Below, one piece after another: positions 7,742 through 17,638 of a stretch of DNA of 64,000 nucleotides. The notes beneath the pieces were generated by a model. The model had not been told where the DNA came from. It ran no database searches and was given only the letters and a program-made list of their open reading frames with translations. Location: assembly GCA_016212665.1 (NCBI GenBank), contig JACREZ010000034.1:124001-188000 (forward strand). Reading direction: 5' to 3'. Positions within the stretch are counted from its first letter, which is position 1, and each line of letters opens with the position of its first letter. This stretch comes from Ignavibacteriota bacterium. GTDB taxonomy: Bacteria; Bacteroidota; Ignavibacteria; UBA10030; SZUA-254. A program made the translations under genes and the position numbers.

Positions 7742-10669
7742 ATGAACATGAAACACTTTTATCTATATGTTCTAACATGCGTATTACTGAGCAGTATATC
7801 GTTCGCTCAAAACGTTCCCGTTACGTTTGAACCTGGTGGAAATGGTGGAACGTGGACTTGGACCGTATTTGAAAATAGTACGAATCCTGCACTTCAGGTC
7901 GTTGCTAATCCCTCAGCAACAGGGATAAATACTTCGAGCTACGTGGCTCAATTTACAGCATTACAGGCAGGTCAGCCGTGGGCTGGTTGTGAAAGCCAGC
8001 ACACTACCGATCTCGGAACATTTACATTAGATGCAACCAATTGCACAATTAAAATGATGGTTTACAAATCTGTAATTAGTGACGTAGGCATCAAATTTGC
8101 AACCTCAGTCGGAGGTTCGGACGGAGAAATTAAAGTCGCGAATACAAAGATTAATGAATGGGAAGAATTAACTTTCGATTTTTCGGCACGGATTGGTAAT
8201 CCAGCATCGACGAACATTGATCAAATAATTGTATTCCCCGATTTTAATCTTGGTGGAAGAACTTCAGATAATGTAGTTTATTTTGATAATATTACTTTTT
8301 CTGCAATTTTACCCGCAACGCAACCTACGATTGCCGCACCCACACCCACTCTTCCATCGAGTAATGTTATTTCATTATTTAGTAATGCGTACACCAATGT
8401 AACAGTTGATACATGGTCTGCTGTCTGGGATATGGCTGATGTGAGTGATGTACAGATTGTCGGTGACGATACAAAAAAGTACTCAAATCTCACTTTTGCC
8501 GGAATTGAATTTACCTCAAGCACGATTAATGCAACAGCAATGAACTTTTTCCACATGGATATGTGGACCCCGGATTCAACAGCGTTACCAAAAATATTCA
8601 AACTTAAAATAGTTGATTTTGGTGCTGATGGCGCATGGAGCGGTGGAGATGATGTTGAGCATGAATTAACATTTAATGCTTCATCCATTCCTCCACTTAC
8701 AACCGGGAACTGGATGAGTTTTGATATTCCCCTATCAAACTTTACCGGTCTTACAACAAGAGGTCATCTTGCACAAATGATTATTTCGGGCGATCTAAGA
8801 ACTGTGTTTATAGACAATGTTTATTTCTATGCAGGAGCAGAAACAGAACCGGCTACCGCAGCCCCAACTCCTACAGTATCTGCAGAAAATGTAATCTCGT
8901 TATTCAGCAATGCCTATACCAACGTAACGGTTGATACATGGTCGGCAGTGTGGGATAATGCTGATGTGAGTGATATACAAATTGCAGGTAACGACACCAA
9001 GAAATATACGAGTCTTGTATTTGCCGGAATTGAATTTACGTCTAGCACGATTAATGCAACAGCAATGAACTTTTTCCACATGGATATGTGGACCCCGGAT
9101 TCAACAGCGTTACCAAAAATATTCAAAATAAAATTGGTTGATTTTGGGGCTGATGGCGCATGGAGCGGTGGAGATGATGTTGAGCATGAATTAACGTTGA
9201 ATGCTTCCTCAGTTCCCGCGCTTTCAACTGGCAACTGGATGAGTCTTAACATTCCTTTGGCAAACTTCACAGGTCTTACAACAAAGGCTCATCTTGCCCA
9301 ACTTATTATTTCGGGCGATCTAAGAACTGTATTTATTGATAATGTGTATTTCTACGCCGGAGCCGAAACTGAGCCGAGTGTCGCCGCACCCACACCGACG
9401 GTTCCTGCAGGAGAAGTTATTTCATTGTTCAGCAACGCATACACGAATGTTACCGTTGATACATGGTCTGCCGGGTGGGATATGGCGGATGTGAGTGATG
9501 TACAAATTGCAGGGAACGACACCAAGAAATATACAAGTCTTGTGTTTGCGGGAATTGAATTTACTTCAAGTACGATTAATGCCTCTGCGATGAATTACTT
9601 CCACATGGATTTCTGGACACCTGATTCAACGGCGTCCCCAAAGATTTTCAAAATTAAAATAGTAGATTTTGGAGCGGGCGGAGTATGGGGCGGTGGTGAT
9701 GACGTAGAACATGAATTAACTTTTAGTGCATCGACAACTCCTGCGCTTGCTACGGGGAGTTGGGTTAGTTTTGATCTTCCGTTATCAAGCTTTACCGGTC
9801 TTACGACAAGAGGTCATCTTGCACAAATGATTATCTCCGGCGATCTACGAACCATGTTTATTGATAACGTGTATTTCTACAGAGGTATGATTCCGACAGA
9901 GTACCATGCGAAATGGAATATGGTTTCAGTTCCCTCGACCATTTCAAATTATGCAAAATCTGCTGTATTCCCGACTGCAACAACTGCTGCTTTTGCCTAT
10001 AGTGGTGGATATTCTACCGCCGACATTTTAGAAAATGGGAAAGGATACTGGATAAAATTCGATAATGCAACTTCCGTTACGTTCGGTGGTACTTCAATTA
10101 CCTCAATAACGATTCCTGTTGTCGAAGGATGGAATATGATAGGCTCGATTAGCGCACCGATCGATGTTACAAGTATCACTTCAGATCCCTCAGGTATGGA
10201 AACCTCACAGTTTTTTGATTACAGTGAAACAGGATATGCAGTCTCAAGCTCTATTGAACCGGGAAAAGCATATTGGGTAAAGGTAAATACAGCCGGTTCG
10301 TTAATACTTTCATCAGTCCTAACTTATGCCGGGAACAGAATCAGTATTATGCCGAATTCAGAGTTACCTCCGTCTCCGCCAGAAACAAATAATTATATCA
10401 TGCCGAGCGAATTCTCATTAAGTCAGAACTATCCCAACCCTTTCAACCCAACAACTATCATTCATTACTCCTTAGCGACAAACGAATTTGTCTCTCTAAA
10501 AGTATTTAATATGTTAGGCCAGGAGGTGGCAACGTTAGTTAGTGAAATGCAGAATGCAGGTGTAAAAAATATTGAATTTGACTCACAGAATTTACCAAGC
10601 GGTCTGTATTTCTATAAGATGAACGCGGGTAGCTTCAGCGAGATGAAGAAAATGGTAATCATGAAATAG
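7742..10669 (+). CDS. T9SS-exported multi-domain carbohydrate-binding-like protein without a catalytic domain
   Basis: Secreted protein of 975 residues. The signal peptide ends SISFAQ. In order: an N-terminal beta-sandwich domain (to about base 8310), three copies of the ~160-residue domain also found at 232 and 14645 (about 8363-8830, 8888-9356, 9413-9880), a 'WNMVSVP' module that repeats as two halves (about 9907-10320), and a T9SS type A C-terminal domain (SLSQNYPNPFNP through MKKMVIMK). Copies 1 and 2 share 84 identical bases. Linkers are rich in A, P and T. AAGGA precedes the ATG. No glycosidase signature is present, so it is likely a cell-attached glucan-binding or scaffold protein; that role is inferred from the neighbours. 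Confidence 0.85.
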   Translation: MNMKHFYLYVLTCVLLSSISFAQNVPVTFEPGGNGGTWTWTVFENSTNPALQVVANPSATGINTSSYVAQFTALQAGQPWAGCESQHTTDLGTFTLDATNCTIKMMVYKSVISDVGIKFATSVGGSDGEIKVANTKINEWEELTFDFSARIGNPASTNIDQIIVFPDFNLGGRTSDNVVYFDNITFSAILPATQPTIAAPTPTLPSSNVISLFSNAYTNVTVDTWSAVWDMADVSDVQIVGDDTKKYSNLTFAGIEFTSSTINATAMNFFHMDMWTPDSTALPKIFKLKIVDFGADGAWSGGDDVEHELTFNASSIPPLTTGNWMSFDIPLSNFTGLTTRGHLAQMIISGDLRTVFIDNVYFYAGAETEPATAAPTPTVSAENVISLFSNAYTNVTVDTWSAVWDNADVSDIQIAGNDTKKYTSLVFAGIEFTSSTINATAMNFFHMDMWTPDSTALPKIFKIKLVDFGADGAWSGGDDVEHELTLNASSVPALSTGNWMSLNIPLANFTGLTTKAHLAQLIISGDLRTVFIDNVYFYAGAETEPSVAAPTPTVPAGEVISLFSNAYTNVTVDTWSAGWDMADVSDVQIAGNDTKKYTSLVFAGIEFTSSTINASAMNYFHMDFWTPDSTASPKIFKIKIVDFGAGGVWGGGDDVEHELTFSASTTPALATGSWVSFDLPLSSFTGLTTRGHLAQMIISGDLRTMFIDNVYFYRGMIPTEYHAKWNMVSVPSTISNYAKSAVFPTATTAAFAYSGGYSTADILENGKGYWIKFDNATSVTFGGTSITSITIPVVEGWNMIGSISAPIDVTSITSDPSGMETSQFFDYSETGYAVSSSIEPGKAYWVKVNTAGSLILSSVLTYAGNRISIMPNSELPPSPPETNNYIMPSEFSLSQNYPNPFNPTTIIHYSLATNEFVSLKVFNMLGQEVATLVSEMQNAGVKNIEFDSQNLPSGLYFYKMNAGSFSEMKKMVIMK
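8519..8602 (+). repeat. 84-base exact repeat, copy 1 (inside a domain repeat)
   Basis: This segment is identical to 9044-9127. It encodes the ..STINATAMNFFHMDMWTP.. part of domain copies 1 and 2. Perfect identity inside copies that otherwise differ points to recent intragenic duplication or gene conversion. Confidence 0.95.
9044..9127 (+). repeat. 84-base exact repeat, copy 2
   Basis: Identical to 8519-8602; divergence resumes immediately on both sides (preceding base A versus T, following base C versus A). Confidence 0.95.
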
Positions 10670-10758
10670 TAGAATAAGTGGTTAAAATAAAGGAAGATCT
10701 TGTAGAACAAATAATAAACTAATAGTTAAGGATTACACGATCGAAAAGAACTTCCTAA

Positions 10759-10858
10759 CGAGGTTGTCCGATAAATGTATGTTATGACAGGTATTATAAA
10801 AACATCCAATTCCATCCTCGGAAATTACAAGTTATAATATAATTTTTGGACAGCCTCG
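10759..10858. repeat. 100-base element with terminal inverted repeats
   Basis: The ends are CGAGGTTGTCC and GGACAGCCTCG, inverted with one mismatch; the interior is AT-rich and noncoding. The termini match the type seen at 17893-18000 (GAGGTTGTCC...GGACAACCCC), so the two may share a mobilising transposase. It fills most of the gap between the T9SS protein and the phosphorylase. Confidence 0.65.
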
Positions 10859-10901
10859 TGTTTATTGAATCATCCTCAGTACAATAAATTTCATTACAAA
10901 T

Positions 10902-10932
10902 AAAATCCCAGTAGTTTGACTGGGATTTTTGT
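10902..10932 (+). terminator. Rho-independent terminator
   Basis: A perfect 10-base stem (AAAATCCCAG / CTGGGATTTT) with an 8-base loop, followed by T residues. It would end transcription of the glucan operon before the phosphorylase gene, which should then have its own promoter in 10933-11021. Confidence 0.85.
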
Positions 10933-11021
10933 TCAAATGAACATGTAACTTCATCAATGAATTTGTAATATTGCTATGCGGTTAATAATACCGGAGCAAT
11001 AATTGAATAAAGGTTTTGTGA

Positions 11022-14000
11022 ATGATAAAGAAAACGATGCATAGAAAAGTCTCTGGATTTACTGCTTTCCATCAGTCTGTAGAAGGCACTTATGTAGAGA
11101 TTGAGGGAGAAAAATTTTACAAAATATCCAATTACAATCAAATGCAACCTTTTTTCATGAGCATTGTAAGCGATTCTGATCACTGGATGTTTATTTCAAG
11201 TAATGGAGGGCTCACTGCAGGCCGAAAAAATCCTGATAATGCCCTTTTCCCTTACTACACGGATGATAAGATTCACGATTCTCATGAACATACAGGTAGT
11301 AAAACCATCCTATTAGTTTCATTGTCTGATAAACAATATTTATGGGAACCGTTTTCTATTCGATGTGAAGGAATATACAGGGTCGAAAATAATCTTTATA
11401 AAAATATATATGGGAATAAAATCGTTTATGAGGAAATCAATCACGATTTATCTGTTACATTTCGTTATTCATGGTTCAACAGTAAAAAATATGGATTTAT
11501 AAAACGAGCTCAACTATCGAATCATAATCACTATCCAATAAAGGTCGAAATACTGGATGGGATTCAAAATATTCTTCCATCCGATCTGAGTCGTCGTTTT
11601 CAACAAGAGTATAGCACGCTCATCGACGGATATAAAAAAAATGAGTTAGAGGTTGAATCAGGTTTAGGCATCTTTGCACTGAGTTCTATCCCTATTGACA
11701 AGGCTGAACCAAACGAAGCATTAAAAGCAACGATTGTATGGTCTGTTGGCTTAGACAATAAAAAAATTCTCCTTTCGTCTGAACAATTAGACGCGTTTAG
11801 AACCGGGCATGCCATACGACAAGAGACAGATGTTCATGGCGAACGGGGTGCGTATTTTATTCATGCGGAATGTAACGTTTCCCAGGTGGGTGAAAAAGAA
11901 TGGTTGCTTGTGGCTGATATTAATCAGGACGCAAGAAAAGTAGCTGAGGTGAAAAGCTTGCTTCAGGGAAAAAGGAATATCGCAAAATTGGTCATGGAAG
12001 ATGTTGCCTTAGGGACAAGCCGTCTCAGGAAAATCATTGCAAGTGCGGATGGATTACAATTAACAGAAGATTTTCTCGTTTGTTCTCGTCATTATTCTAA
12101 CGTCTTATATAATGTGATGCGCGGGGGAGTATTTGATGATGGATATACAATCAATAAACATGATTTTATTTCTTTTATTCGAAAGGGAAATAAAAAGATA
12201 GCAAAACAATTCAAAGGGTTTTTCCAGCGCTTACCGGAAAAATTTCAACGTTCTGAATTATTTTTCAAAGCAGAGACTCTTCGCTCTCTGGATTTTGAAA
12301 AATTATGCTATGAATATTTACCCCTCACATTTAGTCGCCGTCATGGCGACCCAAGCCGACCATGGAATCTTTTCTCTATTGAAACAAAAGACGATAATGG
12401 TGAGAAAATTCTCAATTACGAAGGTAATTGGAGAGATATATTTCAAAATTGGGAAGCATTAGCATTGAGTTACCCGGAGTACGTTGAAGGCATGATTACG
12501 AAATTTGTCAATGCCTCAACGGTTGATGGATATAATCCGTACAGGGTGACACGAGACGGTTTTGATTGGGAATCTATTAATCCCCACGACGAATGGTCGT
12601 ACATTGGATATTGGGGGGACCACCAAGTAATCTACTTGGTGAAATTATTGGAGATATCGTCGCATTATCATCGGGAAAAAATTCAGACATTATTACTAAA
12701 AGATATTTTTGCGTATGCGAATGTACCGTATCGAATAAAATCATATTCTGCAATGTTACAAGACCCACATTGCACTATTGATTTTGATATGAACCTGGAT
12801 AAAGAGATTCAAAAAAGAGTTAATCAAATTGGAACTGATGGTAAATTCATCCTGAACAAAAGAGGTGAGATTGTTCATGTCAATTTGATTGAAAAAATGA
12901 TTGTATCAATACTATCAAAACTTTCCAATTTTATTCCTGAAGCAGGTATTTGGATGAATACTCAACGGCCTGAGTGGAACGATGCGAATAATGCACTTGT
13001 CGGTTTCGGTGTTTCCATGGTTACGTTATGCTATCTAAGAAGATATATCTGTGTCTTTCGAGAACTGATTTGGGCATTGGATGAAAAAAAATATGCACTC
13101 ATATCAGAAGAAGTCGAATTCCTGTTCACTTCAATAAAGAAAATATTCCTCAAGTTTGAGCCTCTCTTGATTGGTCCAGTAACGAACAGACAACGAAAAG
13201 TAATTCTCGACAATCTTGGGCAGGCAGGCAGTAACTTTAGAAGTGTTGTGTACAAGAAAGGATTGTCGGGAAGAAGGAAAAAAGTTGATATTTCTTCCAT
13301 GCTGGAATTTTCCGAATTGTCCTTGAAATATATTGACCACACGATAAAAGCAAACAAACGCGAGGATAATATGTATCAAGCATATACCTTGATGAAGGTC
13401 GAAAACAATAATGAAATTTCAATCCGAAATTTGTATGAAATGCTGGAAGGGCAGGTGGCAATTTTAAGTTCCGGTTATCTTTCTGCAAGTGAGGCATTGT
13501 TAGTTCTGGATTCTCTTAAAAAGAGTTCCATGTATAGAATTGACCAGAATAGTTATATGCTTTATCCGGATCGGTTATTACCGCGCTTTGTAGAAAAAAA
13601 TAATCTGGCGAAGCATCAGTATACAAAATCAAAATTACTTAAGTTGCTTCTCAAAGATGGAAACCGACAGATTGTTACAATGGATGTGACGGGGAAAGTA
13701 CACTTTAATAGTGAATTCAGAAATAAGAATGTATTACTCTCTGCCCTTGATAATATAAACGATGAGAAGTATTCTGCGTTAGTTAAAAAAGAGAAAGATA
13801 TAGTTGTTGATATGTACGAGCGCCTGTTTGACCACCAATCATTTACAGGACGGTCGGGGACATTTTATAAATATGAAGGATTGGGATGTATATACTGGCA
13901 CATGGTTTCAAAATTGCTTATCGCTGTTCAGGAAGTAATATTACAAGCGCGCCGAAATAATGATGATGGTACTGTTATACAAAGATTAGCAACTCATTAT

Positions 14001-14498
14001 AAAGAAATTAAAGAGGGTATTGGAGTACATAAATCCCCGGCGGTATACGGTGCATTTCCGATTGACCCTTATTCTCATACCCCCAGAAACAAAGGTGCGC
14101 AGCAACCGGGGATGAGTGGTCAAGTAAAAGAAGATATCATTTCTAGGTTTGTAGAGTTAGGACTTTTTATCAATGATGGAAAAATTATTTTTCACCCGGA
14201 ATTGTTAGATGTGGACGAATTCCTAAAGGAATCTAAATTATTCGAGTACATTGATGTTGCCCAAGAAGAAAAATCGATAAAGATTAATAAAGGTAGTTTA
14301 GCATTTACATTTTGTCAAGTTCCTGTTGTATATCATTTATCTGTGAATCCCAAACTTCACATTACGAATCGAACCGGGAAGGTTGTTAAACAAAAAGAAC
14401 TTAGCCTCGATAAGAAGACGAGCTCGTCAATATTTAAACGAGATGGTCGTGTGCGTAGAATAGATGTTTACGTATCCTCTGTTCTGACAAATGATTAA
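11022..14498 (+). CDS. Large cytoplasmic beta-glucan phosphorylase (GH94/GH149/GH161 type)
   Basis: Predicted to cleave beta-glucan oligosaccharides with phosphate, giving glucose 1-phosphate. It has no signal peptide. Family-like segments are the N-terminal beta-sandwich (NGGLTAGRKNPDNALFPYY), the GYWGDHQVIYLVKLLE stretch, and RPEWNDANNALVG, where the Asp (D654) aligns with the general acid of GH94-type phosphorylases. At 1158 residues it is much longer than cellobiose phosphorylases (~800) and closer to the beta-1,3-glucan phosphorylases of GH149/GH161. The laminarinase context supports a beta-1,3 substrate. AAAGG lies 8 bases before ATG 11022. Exact family assignment is uncertain. Confidence 0.75.
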   Translation: MIKKTMHRKVSGFTAFHQSVEGTYVEIEGEKFYKISNYNQMQPFFMSIVSDSDHWMFISSNGGLTAGRKNPDNALFPYYTDDKIHDSHEHTGSKTILLVSLSDKQYLWEPFSIRCEGIYRVENNLYKNIYGNKIVYEEINHDLSVTFRYSWFNSKKYGFIKRAQLSNHNHYPIKVEILDGIQNILPSDLSRRFQQEYSTLIDGYKKNELEVESGLGIFALSSIPIDKAEPNEALKATIVWSVGLDNKKILLSSEQLDAFRTGHAIRQETDVHGERGAYFIHAECNVSQVGEKEWLLVADINQDARKVAEVKSLLQGKRNIAKLVMEDVALGTSRLRKIIASADGLQLTEDFLVCSRHYSNVLYNVMRGGVFDDGYTINKHDFISFIRKGNKKIAKQFKGFFQRLPEKFQRSELFFKAETLRSLDFEKLCYEYLPLTFSRRHGDPSRPWNLFSIETKDDNGEKILNYEGNWRDIFQNWEALALSYPEYVEGMITKFVNASTVDGYNPYRVTRDGFDWESINPHDEWSYIGYWGDHQVIYLVKLLEISSHYHREKIQTLLLKDIFAYANVPYRIKSYSAMLQDPHCTIDFDMNLDKEIQKRVNQIGTDGKFILNKRGEIVHVNLIEKMIVSILSKLSNFIPEAGIWMNTQRPEWNDANNALVGFGVSMVTLCYLRRYICVFRELIWALDEKKYALISEEVEFLFTSIKKIFLKFEPLLIGPVTNRQRKVILDNLGQAGSNFRSVVYKKGLSGRRKKVDISSMLEFSELSLKYIDHTIKANKREDNMYQAYTLMKVENNNEISIRNLYEMLEGQVAILSSGYLSASEALLVLDSLKKSSMYRIDQNSYMLYPDRLLPRFVEKNNLAKHQYTKSKLLKLLLKDGNRQIVTMDVTGKVHFNSEFRNKNVLLSALDNINDEKYSALVKKEKDIVVDMYERLFDHQSFTGRSGTFYKYEGLGCIYWHMVSKLLIAVQEVILQARRNNDDGTVIQRLATHYKEIKEGIGVHKSPAVYGAFPIDPYSHTPRNKGAQQPGMSGQVKEDIISRFVELGLFINDGKIIFHPELLDVDEFLKESKLFEYIDVAQEEKSIKINKGSLAFTFCQVPVVYHLSVNPKLHITNRTGKVVKQKELSLDKKTSSSIFKRDGRVRRIDVYVSSVLTND

Positions 14499-14644
14499 TA
14501 TGTAGTTTGATTTTATACCGATTAGATACTAAGTACATTTTCGTGTTTTGCTGTTTGCCTTAATTCCAGATAACTTTCAAACGTGTTGTGCCCAAGTTGC
14601 CTTCTCAAGAAAGAGAAGTATATATTAATAACGGAAATGTGTGT

Positions 14645-17293
14645 ATGAGAACTCGCTGTTACATCAATACTATACTTGTCATTCTTCTTGTCACATTGTT
14701 CGTATTTACGGTACAAGTAACAAGTTATTCATTGCAGGGAAATGAAGTAGATAATCGAAAACAAGAAGAGAAAAAATTACAACAGAATAAATCTATCTCT
14801 ATAGAATTGACATCCGTACCACCTTACGGTTCATCAGAAGTATTGCATGGAAAAGTTCATGGAGTAAATCCATCTGCATATAATGTGGTCGTCTATATTT
14901 TTATGGATGGAGCAGGATGGTGGGTCAAACCTTCGGCAAGCCAACCGTTGACTTCTATTGCATCTGATTCGACATGGACCTGTTCGATAGTAAGCGGCGG
15001 AAGTGATATCTATGCAATTATGATAAATGCATACCTTATTCCTGTAGGTTCATCACCACCGATACAATTCGATGAACAACAATTATTAATGATTTCTGTG
15101 GCGAGCGTAGATACATTTCGCTATGGTAAGCCATTCTCGTTTTCAGGGTATGAGTGGTGGGCAAAAGCAAGCGCTTCTCCTGTTGGTCCCGGTGCGAATT
15201 ATTTTTCTGATAGTTCAGATAACGTTTGGGTTGATAGTTTAGGTCAGTTACATTTGAAAATAACTTTGAGGGATGGTCGTTGGCAATGCCCCGAGCTAAT
15301 ATCAAAGAAATCCTTTGGGTATGGAAAATATATTTTTCATATAGGAAGTAGAGTTGGCGCATTGGATAGCAATGCTGTGTTAGGACTTTTTACTTGGGAT
15401 AATGCACCGGAAGAAACTCACAGAGAAATTGATATTGAATATTCGCGATGGGGTAACGGGCAGGGATTAAATGCACAATACGTTGTTCAGCCTTACGACC
15501 AAACAGGCCACATGTATAGGTGGAATATGCCTACCTCAATGGAAATCTCAAGCGGTTCTATCAGTTGGGAACCCGACAGTATCAACTTTTTAAGTTATTC
15601 TGGAACAGGTTTGTTGATAAGTCAGTGGCGTTATGAGGGAGCATTTATTCCGCATCCCGGGAACGAAAAGGTTCACATGAATCTTTGGCTTTGTAATAAT
15701 GGAGGAATACCCGTTGATACTGAACGGGTCGAAGCAATAATTACCTCGTTTGAATTTATTCCCTCTTCGGCAATATATTCAAATGAGCCGGTTGTCTCCG
15801 CACCGATTCCAACGGCATTGCCTGATAGCGTCATTTCGGTTTACAGTAATACATATACCAATGTCCCTGTAACTACATGGTCTGCATCCTGGGATATGGC
15901 GGATGTCAGTGATGTACAGGTAACAGGCAATGACATGAAAAAATATACAAATCTTGTGTATGCCGGAATTGAATTTACATCCCCTACAATCAATGGTTTG
16001 AATACAACCTATTTCCACATGGATATATGGACTCCTGATACAATTACCTCATCATCGATATACAAAGTTAAATTAGTGGATTTTGGAGCGAATGGAATTT
16101 ATTCGGGGGGTGATGATGTTGAATCGGAACTACAATTCAACACCGTTACAACACCTGCCTTGGTCAAAAGAACATGGGTCGGCATTGATGTTCCGCTTTC
16201 ACAATTTACAGCACTTGTTACACGTGGCCATCTTGCTCAATTAATAATATCGGGAACACTTTCTACTATCTTTGTAGATAATATTTATTTCTATAACAAG
16301 ACCATAGAAACTAATGAGCCATTGTTACCGGCTGAGGCGCCCACAATAGCTGGTGATAGCGTGCTCTCTTTGTTTAGCGATGCATATTCTAACGTTCCTG
16401 TTGATTCATGGTCAACTTCATGGGACATGGCTGACGTGTCAGATGTAAACATTATAGACGATCATGTTAAAAAATATACAAATCTCACTTTTGCCGGGAT
16501 AGAGTTCGCTACCTATACCATAGATGTCTCAACAATGAATAATTTTCATATGGATGTTTGGATTCCTGAAAACATTACAGCAGCCAAAAATCTAAGAGTA
16601 AAATTAGTGGATTTCGGAGCGAATGGAATTTATTCGGGGGGTGATGATGTTGAATCTGAGGTAACGATAAATTCTGATGTATATCCTTTGCTCAGTGGTA
16701 GAAACTGGGTCGGTATAGATATCCGGTTATCGGAATTTACGGCACTGACTACAAAACGTCATCTTGCTCAATTGCTTATCGCGGGCGATTTTCCTACTCT
16801 GTATTTGGATAATGTTTATTTTTACATCAGACCTGATTCTTCTCCCACTACAAGTCAATCGGTTGCATACCAGTCCGGCTGGAATTTAGTCTCACTTCCT
16901 TTATCCGTGCAAAATTATTCTAAGAGTGTATTATTCCCATCATCAATATCTCAAGCGTATCTATTCACCAACGGGTATATTGGTGAGGATACATTAACGA
17001 CAGCCAGAGGATATTGGCTAAAGTTCTCTGAAGCAACCTCGGTTAGTTTTACCGGGTACCAACGTACAACAGATTCAGTAAGTCTTACACAGGGGTGGAA
17101 TTTAATCGGATCATTATCTGATTCTGTTAATGTATCACACATTACCTCTACTCCACCCGGATTGTATCTTTCGCAATACTTTGGATACAATAATGGATAT
17201 TATACTGTGACAACGCTTGAACCGGGAAAGGGCTTCTGGGTAAAAGTTAGCCATGATGGAAGATTAATATTACAAAGCGGGTGTGACAAATAA
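14645..17293 (+). CDS. GH16-domain secreted protein with two carbohydrate-binding-like domains, apparently lacking its T9SS domain
   Basis: Exported enzyme-like protein of 882 residues. I prefer ATG 14645 over GTG 14588 because it puts the signal segment (INTILVILLVTLFVF) at the N terminus. In order: an N-terminal beta domain (~residues 55-150), a GH16 domain with REIDIEY (E261, D263, E265) to about residue 375, two copies of the shared ~160-residue domain (about 15830-16300 and 16357-16830), and the 'GWNLVSLP' module. It stops at QSGCDK, where homologous proteins in this window continue into a linker and the T9SS signal. GH16 motif EIDIE lacks the beta-bulge Met of the lipoprotein at 4050, so its specificity may differ. 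Confidence 0.8.
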   Translation: MRTRCYINTILVILLVTLFVFTVQVTSYSLQGNEVDNRKQEEKKLQQNKSISIELTSVPPYGSSEVLHGKVHGVNPSAYNVVVYIFMDGAGWWVKPSASQPLTSIASDSTWTCSIVSGGSDIYAIMINAYLIPVGSSPPIQFDEQQLLMISVASVDTFRYGKPFSFSGYEWWAKASASPVGPGANYFSDSSDNVWVDSLGQLHLKITLRDGRWQCPELISKKSFGYGKYIFHIGSRVGALDSNAVLGLFTWDNAPEETHREIDIEYSRWGNGQGLNAQYVVQPYDQTGHMYRWNMPTSMEISSGSISWEPDSINFLSYSGTGLLISQWRYEGAFIPHPGNEKVHMNLWLCNNGGIPVDTERVEAIITSFEFIPSSAIYSNEPVVSAPIPTALPDSVISVYSNTYTNVPVTTWSASWDMADVSDVQVTGNDMKKYTNLVYAGIEFTSPTINGLNTTYFHMDIWTPDTITSSSIYKVKLVDFGANGIYSGGDDVESELQFNTVTTPALVKRTWVGIDVPLSQFTALVTRGHLAQLIISGTLSTIFVDNIYFYNKTIETNEPLLPAEAPTIAGDSVLSLFSDAYSNVPVDSWSTSWDMADVSDVNIIDDHVKKYTNLTFAGIEFATYTIDVSTMNNFHMDVWIPENITAAKNLRVKLVDFGANGIYSGGDDVESEVTINSDVYPLLSGRNWVGIDIRLSEFTALTTKRHLAQLLIAGDFPTLYLDNVYFYIRPDSSPTTSQSVAYQSGWNLVSLPLSVQNYSKSVLFPSSISQAYLFTNGYIGEDTLTTARGYWLKFSEATSVSFTGYQRTTDSVSLTQGWNLIGSLSDSVNVSHITSTPPGLYLSQYFGYNNGYYTVTTLEPGKGFWVKVSHDGRLILQSGCDK

Positions 17294-17638
17294 AACCGGG
17301 TGCGCATTCTCCCTGTCTGTCATCATCTGTGATTTCCATGATGAACATTGTTTTCATATATACTGATATCCCGTGTTACTTCTGTCACTCGTCTTCCACC
17401 CTCTGTAACCAACCGTACGGCATTGAGTTAACATTCTTTATTAAATATTCTTCGTTGTTGTTTTTGTTGTTCTTCCATTTCGGACCTTTCTTGGTATTAC
17501 GAAACTCTCTTTTCTTCGTGTCCCAAATCTGGGGGGAATATCACTACGCCAACGATGTTCTTGGTGGACAGGGAGAAAAGGATAATTGCAAAGCCTTTGA
17601 CCATAGAGGAATTGCAAAAATTGTATTGATATGAAGGG

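Noticed and set aside
17329-17634. Plus-strand 101-codon open frame with a Phe/Leu-rich stretch
   Set aside because: No ribosome site or family likeness; it crosses a gap with repeat elements and its composition looks random.
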